Assembly (NCBI RefSeq): GCF_000341265.1
Contig: NZ_ANAE01000181.1
Span: 1-33,409, forward strand
Source: Nocardiopsis prasina DSM 43845
GTDB lineage: Bacteria; Actinomycetota; Actinomycetes; Streptosporangiales; Streptosporangiaceae
Reading direction: 5' to 3'
DNA length: 33,409 nt
Part shown: one piece after another, positions 22,995 to 29,820 of the stretch
Layout of the letters: each line of letters opens with the position of its first letter
Position numbering within the stretch: the first letter of the stretch is position 1
Translations under genes and position numbers: made by a program
Notes under the pieces: model-generated
Told to the model about the DNA's origin: nothing
The model's input: the letters and a program-made list of their open reading frames with translations, nothing else
Databases searched by the model: none

Positions 22995-23896
22995 CGGTCG
23001 GCGTTCCCGATGCGGTACGCGCGCCCCACACGCGCAGCGGAGCCACCCGGTTCGCGCTGTGGGCCCGACGTCTGGGGTGGCGGCACGCGGTCATGGTGGT
23101 GGTCGTGGCCTTCGCGACCTTCCCCGTGCTGTTCGTGGTCTCGGCCGCCCTCAACCCCGTCGGCACCCTGAGCAGCGCGCAGCTGTGGCCGACCGGGGCG
23201 AGCCTGGACAACGCCCGGGACCTGTTCCGGAACACGCCGTTCACCACCTGGTACGCGAACTCGCTGTTCTTCGCGACCACCAACGCGGCGGTGACGGTGC
23301 TGCTCTCCGCGCTGGCGGCCTACGCCTTCAGCCGGATGCGGTTCAAGGGGCGCAGGGTGGGACTGATCGGCCTCCTCATCATCCAGATGTTCCCGCAGTT
23401 CCTGGCGATCGTCGCCATCTACCTGATGTTCTCCAACATCGGTGAGCTGTACCCGGCGATCGGCTTCGACACCCGGTGGGGTCTGCTGCTGGTGTACCTG
23501 GGAGGCGCGCTGAGCATCAACACGTGGCTGATGAAGGGCTTCTTCGACACGGTGCCGAAGGAACTGGACGAGTCGGCTCAGATCGACGGCGCCACCCACG
23601 CGCAGGTGTTCTTCCGGATCATGCTCCCGCTGGTGACCCCGGTGCTGGCGATCGTGGCGCTGCTGGTGTTCATCTCCACCATCAACGAGTTCCTGATGGC
23701 CAGCGTGTTCCTGAGGGACACGGACGCCAAGACGCTGGGCCTGGGGCTGTACCAACTGGTCGCCTCGCAGCGCAACGCCAACTTCGGGATGTTCGCGGTG
23801 GGCGCGCTGATGCTGTCCCTGCCCACGCTGATCGTGTTCTGGTTCCTCCAGCGCTACATCAGCGACGGGCTCACCGCCGGGGCGGTGAAGGGATAG
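22991..23896 (+). CDS. malG: Maltose ABC transporter permease MalG
   Basis: The 301-aa permease has about six membrane helices, the first near 33-53, and the EAA motif ELDESAQIDGATHAQVF (191-207) that docks the ATPase. It pairs with MalF to form the maltodextrin channel. The ATG overlaps the malF stop (ATGA). No ATPase gene follows; actinobacterial sugar transporters of this type commonly share the MsiK ATPase encoded elsewhere, which is the likely situation here. A hairpin terminator follows 59 bases downstream. Confidence 0.95.
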   Translation: MTVGVPDAVRAPHTRSGATRFALWARRLGWRHAVMVVVVAFATFPVLFVVSAALNPVGTLSSAQLWPTGASLDNARDLFRNTPFTTWYANSLFFATTNAAVTVLLSALAAYAFSRMRFKGRRVGLIGLLIIQMFPQFLAIVAIYLMFSNIGELYPAIGFDTRWGLLLVYLGGALSINTWLMKGFFDTVPKELDESAQIDGATHAQVFFRIMLPLVTPVLAIVALLVFISTINEFLMASVFLRDTDAKTLGLGLYQLVASQRNANFGMFAVGALMLSLPTLIVFWFLQRYISDGLTAGAVKG

Positions 23897-23955
23897 CTGG
23901 TTCCGGTCCGCCAGGGCCCGGGGCACACTCCGTGCGCTCGCACGGCACACGAGGC

Positions 23956-23985
23956 GAGGGGCGCTCCCTGGCGGGGGCGCCCCTC
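23956..23985. terminator. Hairpin terminator between malG and lepA
   Basis: A 13-bp stem with one G-U pair (23956-23968 with 23973-23985) and a four-base loop, followed by TCTCG. It lies between the convergent malG and lepA genes and can serve the mal operon. Confidence 0.75.
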
Positions 23986-24035
23986 TCTCGTCGGTACCGG
24001 CCCCCGGGCGGCGGTGCGCCGACCGGGGCCCTCCC

Positions 24036-25877
24036 CTACTTCTTCTTCTTGTCCTCGGCACCGCTGGTGTCGGTGGACAGCGCGGAGATGAAGGCCTCCT
24101 GGGGCACCTCGACCCGGCCGACCATCTTCATCCGCTTCTTGCCCTCCTTCTGCTTCTCCAGCAGCTTGCGCTTACGGCTGATGTCGCCGCCGTAGCACTT
24201 GGAGAGCACGTCCTTGCGGATGGCGCGGATGTTCTCACGAGCGATGACCCGGGCGCCGATGGCGGCCTGGACCGGGACCTCGAACTGCTGCCGCGGGATG
24301 AGCTCGCGCAGCTTCTTGGTCATCTCCACACCGTAGGCATAGGACTTCTCCTTGTGGACGATCGCGGAGAACGCGTCGACCGGCTCGCCCTGGAGGAGGA
24401 TGTCCACCTTGACGAGGTCGGCCTTCTGCTCGCCGATGGGCTCGTAGTCCAGGGAGGCGTACCCCTTGGTCCGGGACTTGAGGGCGTCGAAGAAGTCGAA
24501 GACGATCTCCGCCATGGGCAGCGTGTACCGCATCTCGACGCGGTCCTCGGACAGGTAGTCCATGCCCTGGAGCTCACCGCGGCGGTCCTGGCACAGCTCC
24601 ATGATCTGACCGATGTAGTCGGAGGGGCTCAGGACCGTGGCCTTGACCATCGGCTCGTAGATGCCCTCGATCTTGCCGGTGGGGAACTCGCTGGGGTTGG
24701 TCACCACGTGCTCGGCGCCGTCCTCCATGTCCACGCGGTAGATCACGTTGGGCGCGGTGGAGATGAGGTCGAGGTTGAACTCGCGCTCGAGGCGGGCGCG
24801 GGTGATCTCCAGGTGGAGCAGGCCCAGGAAGCCGCAGCGGAAGCCGAAGCCGAGGGCCGCGGAGGTCTCCGGCTCGAAGGCCAGCGCGGCGTCGTTCAGC
24901 TGGAGCTTCTCCAGGGCGTCGCGCAGCACCGGGTAGTCGGTGCCCTCGATCGGGTACAGGCCCGAGAACACCATCGGCTTGGGTTCCTGGTAGCCGCCGA
25001 GCATGTCGGTGGCGGGCTTGGCCAGGGAGGTGATGGTGTCACCCACCTTGGACTGGCGCACGTCCTTCACGCCGGTGATGATGTAGCCGACCTCGCCCAC
25101 GCCCAGTCCCTGGCACTTGGTCGGCTCGGGCGAGCTGACGCCGATCTCCAGGATCTCGTGGGAGGCCTTGGTGGACATCATCTGGATGCGCTCACGCGGG
25201 CTGAGGTGACCGTCCACGACCCGAACGTAGGTGACCACGCCGCGGTAGGTGTCGTAGACCGAGTCGAAGATCATCGCGCGGGCCGGGGCGTCGGCCTGGC
25301 CGACGGGCGGCGGGATCTGGTTGACGATCTCGTTGAGCAGGTCCTCGACGCCCTCGCCGGTCTTCGCGCTCACCTTGAGGACGTCGGAGGCCTCGCAGCC
25401 GATGATCCCGGCGAGCTCCTCGGCGTACTTCTCGGGCTGCGCGGCGGGCAGGTCGATCTTGTTCAGGACCGGGATGATGGTGAGGTCGTTCTCCAGCGCC
25501 ATGTAGAGGTTGGCGAGGGTCTGGGCCTCGATGCCCTGCGCGGCGTCGACCAGCAGGATCGCGCCCTCACACGCGGCCAGGGAGCGCGACACCTCGTAGG
25601 TGAAGTCGACGTGGCCGGGGGTGTCGATGAGGTCGAGCGTGTAGGTCCGGTCGTCCACGGCCGTGAACGGGATGCGCACGGCCTGCGACTTGATCGTGAT
25701 GCCGCGCTCGCGCTCGATGTCCATGCGGTCCAGGTACTGGGCGCGCATCTGACGGTCCTCGACGACGCCCGTGATCTGGAGCATCCGGTCGGCCAGCGTC
25801 GACTTGCCATGGTCGATGTGCGCGATGATGCAGAAGTTGCGGATCAGCGCGGGATCGGTCCAGTTCGGCTGTGCCAC
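24036..25877 (-). CDS. lepA: Elongation factor 4 (LepA)
   Basis: LepA is a ribosome-associated GTPase that influences initiation and translocation. The 613-aa product has G1 AHIDHGKS (19-26), G2 RGIT (59-62), G3 DTPGH (85-89), G4 NKID (139-142) and G5 SAK (170-172), followed by the EF-G-like domains and the LepA C-terminal domain with [16 protein letters not shown]. It ends in a lysine run. A GTG start at 25877 has GGAG upstream at short spacing. In related genomes lepA commonly lies close to hemW and rpsT; here the maltose locus separates it from hemW. Confidence 0.98.
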   Translation of the reverse strand: MAQPNWTDPALIRNFCIIAHIDHGKSTLADRMLQITGVVEDRQMRAQYLDRMDIERERGITIKSQAVRIPFTAVDDRTYTLDLIDTPGHVDFTYEVSRSLAACEGAILLVDAAQGIEAQTLANLYMALENDLTIIPVLNKIDLPAAQPEKYAEELAGIIGCEASDVLKVSAKTGEGVEDLLNEIVNQIPPPVGQADAPARAMIFDSVYDTYRGVVTYVRVVDGHLSPRERIQMMSTKASHEILEIGVSSPEPTKCQGLGVGEVGYIITGVKDVRQSKVGDTITSLAKPATDMLGGYQEPKPMVFSGLYPIEGTDYPVLRDALEKLQLNDAALAFEPETSAALGFGFRCGFLGLLHLEITRARLEREFNLDLISTAPNVIYRVDMEDGAEHVVTNPSEFPTGKIEGIYEPMVKATVLSPSDYIGQIMELCQDRRGELQGMDYLSEDRVEMRYTLPMAEIVFDFFDALKSRTKGYASLDYEPIGEQKADLVKVDILLQGEPVDAFSAIVHKEKSYAYGVEMTKKLRELIPRQQFEVPVQAAIGARVIARENIRAIRKDVLSKCYGGDISRKRKLLEKQKEGKKRMKMVGRVEVPQEAFISALSTDTSGAEDKKKK

Positions 25878-26004
25878 CGTGCTCCGTTCACAGGGTTGGG
25901 TGTGGGTCGTCGCGCGCCTGGGGTGGCGCCGCCCCGCCGGGCTCTCGGTGATGGGAAGACCATCCGGCCACGGCGTCGTCCATCATCCCACGGCGCCGAG
26001 ACCG

Positions 26005-26030
26005 TCCTCACCGGAAGCGGCCGGTGAGGA
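26005..26030. promoter_or_regulatory. Hairpin in the gap between lepA and the following rightward gene
   Basis: A 10-bp perfect stem (26005-26014 with 26021-26030) and six-base loop lie 120 bases before the GTG of the next gene. The 271-base gap 25878-26148 must hold the divergent lepA promoter as well. The hairpin could be a leader structure or an operator; nothing else is evident. Confidence 0.35.
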
Positions 26031-26148
26031 TACGGCAGTATGGGCGCGAGCGCGGGACCTGAGTCCAGATTATGCGACCTGGGACCGGAAACGGGCGATG
26101 CGGGTGCCCAGCGGACGAGGGCGCCGGACGAGAGCGGGTGGCGTACGG

Positions 26149-27138
26149 GTGAAGTGGCTACTGAAACGGTTGCTGGCCGGAGTGGCGGCGGTCCTGGTCG
26201 TGGTGGTGGGCGCCGGCGCGCTGCTGGCCTACCAGTACTCGGGGTCGCCCGAGGACTGGGCCGCCTCCCAGGGCGCGGACGCGGCGTGGGTGGGTTCTTG
26301 GGCGGACACGGGGGCCCTGGAGGGCCTGCTGGACACGGGCTCGGTGAGCACGCTGTACGTGTACGCGGGTGAGGTGGACGCGGACGGCGGTGTGGAGCGG
26401 GTGCCGGACACCGGGGCCCTGCTGTCGTGGCTGGACGCGAACTTCCCCGACGTCGAGGCGCTGGCGTGGCTGCGGCACGTGGAGTCGGGTTCGTCGCTCA
26501 TCCGGGACCGGTTCGACGCCCCGGCCCGGGAGGCCCTGGCCCCGGTCGTCGCCGAGGTGGGCGCGGACGGGTTCGACGGGGTGCACCTGGAGATCCGTCC
26601 GGTGACGGTGAACGACCCGTCCCTGCCCTCCCTCATGGAACTGGTGCGGGAGGAGCTGGACGAGGACGCGCTGCTGTCGGTCCAGGCCCATCACGTGGAG
26701 CTGGTGCCCGGTGGGCGGGTCGCGTCGTTCGTCGCGGGCGGCGAGGAGAAGTACTGGTCGAAGGGATATCTGGACCGGGTGACCGAGCACGCGGACCAGG
26801 TGGTGCTGCCGGGGGTGGGGGCGAACATGCCCTCGGCGGGGTTGTACGGCGGGTTCATGGTGCGGCAGGTGACCGAGGCGGTGACGGCGCTGCGCACCCG
26901 CGAGGACGTCACCGTGAGGTTCGGGGTTCCGACCTACGAGAGCGAACAGTGGGGGCCGGTCACGGAGAACGAGACGGCGCTGACCGCGATCGCCGCCGTC
27001 CGGTTGGGGATGTCGAGGGTCGAGGAGGTCCCGGAGACGATGACCCTGGGCGTGTCCCTGTACCTGGTGGACGAGGCCGCGGAGGGTGATCTGACCGCCT
27101 ACCGGACGGCCTGGCTGTCCCCGGTGGAAGAGCGGTGA
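26149..27138 (+). CDS. Membrane-anchored protein of unknown function, possible TIM-barrel glycosidase-like domain
   Basis: The 329-aa protein has a charged start (VKWLLKR), one hydrophobic anchor (about 8-26) and a soluble outer domain. The domain contains alternating strands and helices, including ADGFDGVHLEIRP, LLSVQAHHVELV, ADQVVLPGVGANMPSAGLYGG and VTVRFGVPTYES. The FDGVHLE pattern recalls the DGVxxDxE strand of GH18-like barrels, with a Glu at the end, but the full GH18 motif is not present, so an enzymatic role is speculative. The GTG at 26149 has a weak Shine-Dalgarno; an ATG at 26098 is an alternative that adds 17 mainly basic residues. Located between lepA and rpsT. Confidence 0.7.
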   Translation: MKWLLKRLLAGVAAVLVVVVGAGALLAYQYSGSPEDWAASQGADAAWVGSWADTGALEGLLDTGSVSTLYVYAGEVDADGGVERVPDTGALLSWLDANFPDVEALAWLRHVESGSSLIRDRFDAPAREALAPVVAEVGADGFDGVHLEIRPVTVNDPSLPSLMELVREELDEDALLSVQAHHVELVPGGRVASFVAGGEEKYWSKGYLDRVTEHADQVVLPGVGANMPSAGLYGGFMVRQVTEAVTALRTREDVTVRFGVPTYESEQWGPVTENETALTAIAAVRLGMSRVEEVPETMTLGVSLYLVDEAAEGDLTAYRTAWLSPVEER

Positions 27139-27233
27139 CGGTTCCGGGAGCGCGCGGTGGCCCACCCCGAGGGGGCGAACGGGCGGTGCGCACCCCCGGG
27201 GTCCCGAGTGGTCCGCGTGGTGCGGCATACTGA

Positions 27234-27254
27234 GAAGTCCGTGTCTCGGACTTC
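27234..27254 (+). promoter_or_regulatory. Inverted repeat in the rpsT leader
   Basis: An 8-bp perfect stem (27234-27241 with 27247-27254) lies 140 bases before rpsT, just downstream of a possible -10 (CATACT, 27226-27231). It may be the first structure of the rpsT mRNA leader or an operator. Confidence 0.35.
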
Positions 27255-27290
27255 CACGTTCGAATTTGAGCCCTGTGGACTCACACACAC

Positions 27291-27312
27291 CCTGCGTCGG
27301 CGCCCACGCAGG
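27291..27312 (+). promoter_or_regulatory. Second hairpin in the rpsT leader
   Basis: A 7-bp stem (27291-27297 with 27306-27312) with an eight-base loop sits about 80 bases upstream of the rpsT ATG. S20 is known to autoregulate its translation in E. coli, so leader structure is plausible here, but no specific S20 site was recognised. Confidence 0.3.
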
Positions 27313-27393
27313 CCTCTCATGGAACGGCTGCCCATGGGATGAGCCGCCTGTTCGACCGACGCGAAGATCACAGTAACTGGAGCACGTTTTCGC

Positions 27394-27663
27394 ATGGCGA
27401 ACATCAAGTCGCAGAAGAAGCGCATTCGGCAGAACGAGAAGGCTCGTGTCCGCAACCAGGCGGTGCGCTCTTCCCTGAAGACGGCCGTTCGGAAGTTCCG
27501 CGAAGCTGCCGAGGCCGGGAACGTCGAGCAGGCCACCGTCGCGCAGCGTGACGCCGCTCGCGCCCTGGACAAGGCCAGCAGCAAGGGCGTCATCCACAAG
27601 AACCAGGCCGCGAACCGCAAGAGCGCGATCGCCAAGCGCCTGGACGCCCTTCAGTCCGCCTAG
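27394..27663 (+). CDS. rpsT: 30S ribosomal protein S20
   Basis: The 89-aa basic protein begins [18 protein letters not shown] and ends in the three-helix bundle pattern of S20, which binds 16S rRNA early in 30S assembly. Length and composition match the family. GGAG lies 11 bases upstream of the ATG, a longer spacing than usual. The 255-base region before it has no gene and carries two short hairpins; a strong terminator follows the stop. lepA and rpsT are usual neighbours in actinobacteria; here the membrane-anchored unknown protein lies between. Confidence 0.98.
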   Translation: MANIKSQKKRIRQNEKARVRNQAVRSSLKTAVRKFREAAEAGNVEQATVAQRDAARALDKASSKGVIHKNQAANRKSAIAKRLDALQSA

Positions 27664-27688
27664 GGACTCAGGGCAAGAAGGCTTCGCG

Positions 27689-27717
27689 AGGGCCCGGTCC
27701 GCCAGGACCGGGCCCTT
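27689..27717 (+). terminator. Hairpin terminator after rpsT
   Basis: A 12-bp perfect stem (27689-27700 with 27705-27716) extended by a possible G-U pair, loop of four bases, 26 bases after the rpsT stop. It should isolate rpsT from comEA. Confidence 0.85.
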
Positions 27718-27833
27718 CGTCATGCCCAGCGCCTCCCGCGCGGGCCCGTCCGATCGCCCCGGCTGGTCCTGACCTGACGCGGCGGGCCGCCCAGCGCGGG
27801 TCCTCGAAACCGGTGTGGGACCGGGGGCGCACA

Positions 27834-27854
27834 CGGGCCCAGCCTCTGGGCCCG
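27834..27854. promoter_or_regulatory. Inverted repeat upstream of comEA
   Basis: A 9-bp perfect stem (27834-27842 with 27846-27854) with a three-base loop, in the 396-base rpsT-comEA gap. It is 20 bases upstream of the first DnaA box. Role unknown. Confidence 0.35.
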
Positions 27855-27874
27855 GGAACTCCCTCGTGTGGGAG

Positions 27875-27883
27875 TTGTCCACA
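27875..27883 (+). promoter_or_regulatory. DnaA box, actinobacterial consensus
   Basis: TTGTCCACA is a perfect match to the DnaA box form preferred in Streptomyces-type oriC regions. It lies in the gene-free rpsT-comEA gap, far from any dnaA gene in this window. Confidence 0.65.
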
Positions 27884-27999
27884 GGTCGCACCGGCCCCCT
27901 GGATCGTCGGCGCCGATCCTGGTTTGCTCGATATCGGGGGAGCCTCGGTCTCCGCCCGCGCGAGCCTGCCCGAAACCGGGTGCCCCGCGCCCCGGCGAG

Positions 28000-28008
28000 T
28001 TATCCACA
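28000..28008 (+). promoter_or_regulatory. DnaA box, E. coli consensus
   Basis: TTATCCACA is a perfect consensus DnaA box in the same orientation, 125 bp from the first and 15 bases upstream of the putative comEA -35. Bound DnaA could therefore influence comEA transcription. Confidence 0.65.
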
Positions 28009-28023
28009 GATCGAAACTGGCCG

Positions 28024-28052
28024 ATGACAGGGGGTTCCGGCCTACCTAGCGT
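28024..28052 (+). promoter_or_regulatory. Probable leaderless promoter of comEA
   Basis: ATGACA (28024-28029) and TAGCGT (28047-28052) are separated by exactly 17 bases, close to the SigA-type consensus. Transcription would begin seven to eight bases later, at or next to the comEA ATG (28060), and no Shine-Dalgarno precedes that ATG. Confidence 0.7.
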
Positions 28053-28059
28053 TGGATCC

Positions 28060-29820
28060 ATGACCGCTTCGCGCCGGTCGCGGCGCACATCTCCCCTGTC
28101 AGACCCCGAGGAACGGCTCCGCACCCTCGGCCTGGGCTCCTCCCCCACCGCCGAACCGCCGCGCGTCCTCGCCCCCAGCCCCCTTCCCGATCCCACGTCC
28201 GTGGTGACCCTCCCCCGGCCTCCCTACGCGGTCGGCGGGGCGGATACCCCCTACCTCCCCGACGGCCACGAGCCGGGGCGGAGCCCGCACTGGACCTCTC
28301 CCTCCCCACCGGGACCGCTGTGGAACGGAACGGCCGCGGCCACGGATCAGACGGAGTGGCCGCCGGAGGACTCCCTGGACCCGGAGTCCTCGCCCACCGT
28401 CCGAATCACACCGAACCCCGGCGGCCTCCCCAGCGCCTCCTCCCAACTCGACCCCCGGGAGGAACCACCACCGGGTGAGGTGTCTCCCGTCTCGGGCGGC
28501 GCAGCACCCCCGGCCTCCTGGGTGGGCACACCCGCGAAACCGCACGAGGGGGTTTCCTCGGACGGCTGGTCCGGGACGTCGGTACGGCCCTTCGAAGACC
28601 CCGAACTCGACGGCCACGACACCGCGCTGACGGACTCCGCAGCCCGGCGGCCACCCGAGTCCTGGAACGATGCGGCGCGGCGGCTCCACGGGACGGCCCC
28701 CGAGGACTGGGACGACGGCGCCGCAGACGCGCGGCAGGGAGGGCACCCGGGGCCCCGACTCCGGACCGGCCACACCGCGCGACGGCACCACGAGGTCGCT
28801 CCCGAGCCCGAGCCCGGCCAGGAACCCTGGACGTACGACGGCGACTCAGTCGGCGATCAGGCCGGGCGGCCCTCGGAACTCCGGTCCGGCCCCACCGTGC
28901 GACAGCACCACGAGGTGGTGTCCGAGTTCGCCCCGGAGGCCCTGGCCAACGACTCCGCAGGCACTGGCGAACGGGAGCGGCCAACGTGGGAGCAGCCGGT
29001 CGTCGTGGCACCCGAGGGCGGACCCGAGTCCGGGCCCGGGGCCCGGCACGCGCCTGGGCCGGGGCGACCTCCGGGCGGGCGAGAGGGCCTGAGCCAGGCT
29101 GCGGCCCGGCCACCGTCCGGGTACACGGAACTGTCTCCTGAGGGTCCTGGTTCGGTCCTGGAACGGGTGGCCGAGCGTTGGGGCTCCCACTCCGCGCTGT
29201 CCCGGCGGGCGGTGGTGGCCCTGTTGGTCGTGGGGCTGCTCGCCGTGGCGGGTGCCTTCCTGGCCCTGCGTGACCGCCCCGAAGAGGTGACCGTGTCCGA
29301 CCTGGCGGACCAGGCCTCCCCGGTCGGCCATGACACGGACCAAGAGACCGCGCCCGGGGACGGGGGCGGAACGGGTGAGGAGTCCGCGGAACCGGGCGGG
29401 GACGTGGTGGTGCACGTGGGCGGTGAGGTCGCCGAGCCCGGGCTGTACACCATGCCCGCCGGATCGCGCGTGGCCGACGCGGTGGAGGAGGCGGGCGGTC
29501 CGTTGCCCGAAGCCGACCTGGACCTGGTCAACCTCGCCCGGCCGTTGACTGACGGCGAACGCGTCCTCGTGGGAGTCCCCCAACCGGACGGTGGGTCGGG
29601 TGACGGACCCGAGGGCAGCGGCCCCCCGGTCAACCTCAACCTGGCCGGGCAGGCCGAACTCGAGACGCTTCCGGGGATCGGGCAGAAGAAGGCCCAGCAG
29701 ATCCTCGCCCACCGTGAGTCGCTCGGCGGGGCGTTCAGCGGCGTCGAGGACCTGCTGGGTGTGGACGGCATCGCGGAGAAGACGTTCAGGAACCTCGAAC
29801 CCCACGTGACGGTGGGGTGA
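28060..29820 (+). CDS. comEA: ComEA-family DNA-binding protein with unusually long N-terminal region
   Basis: ComEA binds incoming double-stranded DNA outside the membrane and passes it to ComEC. The 586-aa product has a long Pro/Gly/Ser/Glu-rich region (1-380), a membrane helix (about 384-403), a SLBB-type domain (about 449-506, VVVHVGGEVAEPGLY) and a C-terminal helix-hairpin-helix domain (about 524-584, LETLPGIGQKKAQQI...). Typical ComEA proteins have a much shorter part before the helix. Degenerate repeats with AARRLH / TARRHHEV / TVRQHHEV occur near 205, 239 and 279. The ATG at 28060 is chosen from the promoter position and the RLRTLGL segment common in actinobacterial homologues. The stop overlaps comEC (GTGA). 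Confidence 0.88.
   Translation: MTASRRSRRTSPLSDPEERLRTLGLGSSPTAEPPRVLAPSPLPDPTSVVTLPRPPYAVGGADTPYLPDGHEPGRSPHWTSPSPPGPLWNGTAAATDQTEWPPEDSLDPESSPTVRITPNPGGLPSASSQLDPREEPPPGEVSPVSGGAAPPASWVGTPAKPHEGVSSDGWSGTSVRPFEDPELDGHDTALTDSAARRPPESWNDAARRLHGTAPEDWDDGAADARQGGHPGPRLRTGHTARRHHEVAPEPEPGQEPWTYDGDSVGDQAGRPSELRSGPTVRQHHEVVSEFAPEALANDSAGTGERERPTWEQPVVVAPEGGPESGPGARHAPGPGRPPGGREGLSQAAARPPSGYTELSPEGPGSVLERVAERWGSHSALSRRAVVALLVVGLLAVAGAFLALRDRPEEVTVSDLADQASPVGHDTDQETAPGDGGGTGEESAEPGGDVVVHVGGEVAEPGLYTMPAGSRVADAVEEAGGPLPEADLDLVNLARPLTDGERVLVGVPQPDGGSGDGPEGSGPPVNLNLAGQAELETLPGIGQKKAQQILAHRESLGGAFSGVEDLLGVDGIAEKTFRNLEPHVTVG

Noticed and set aside
27834-28052. A possible chromosomal origin because of the DnaA boxes
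   Set aside because: Only two boxes are present, and neither dnaA, dnaN, gyrB, rpmH nor parAB is in the window. A regulatory or titration role is more likely.
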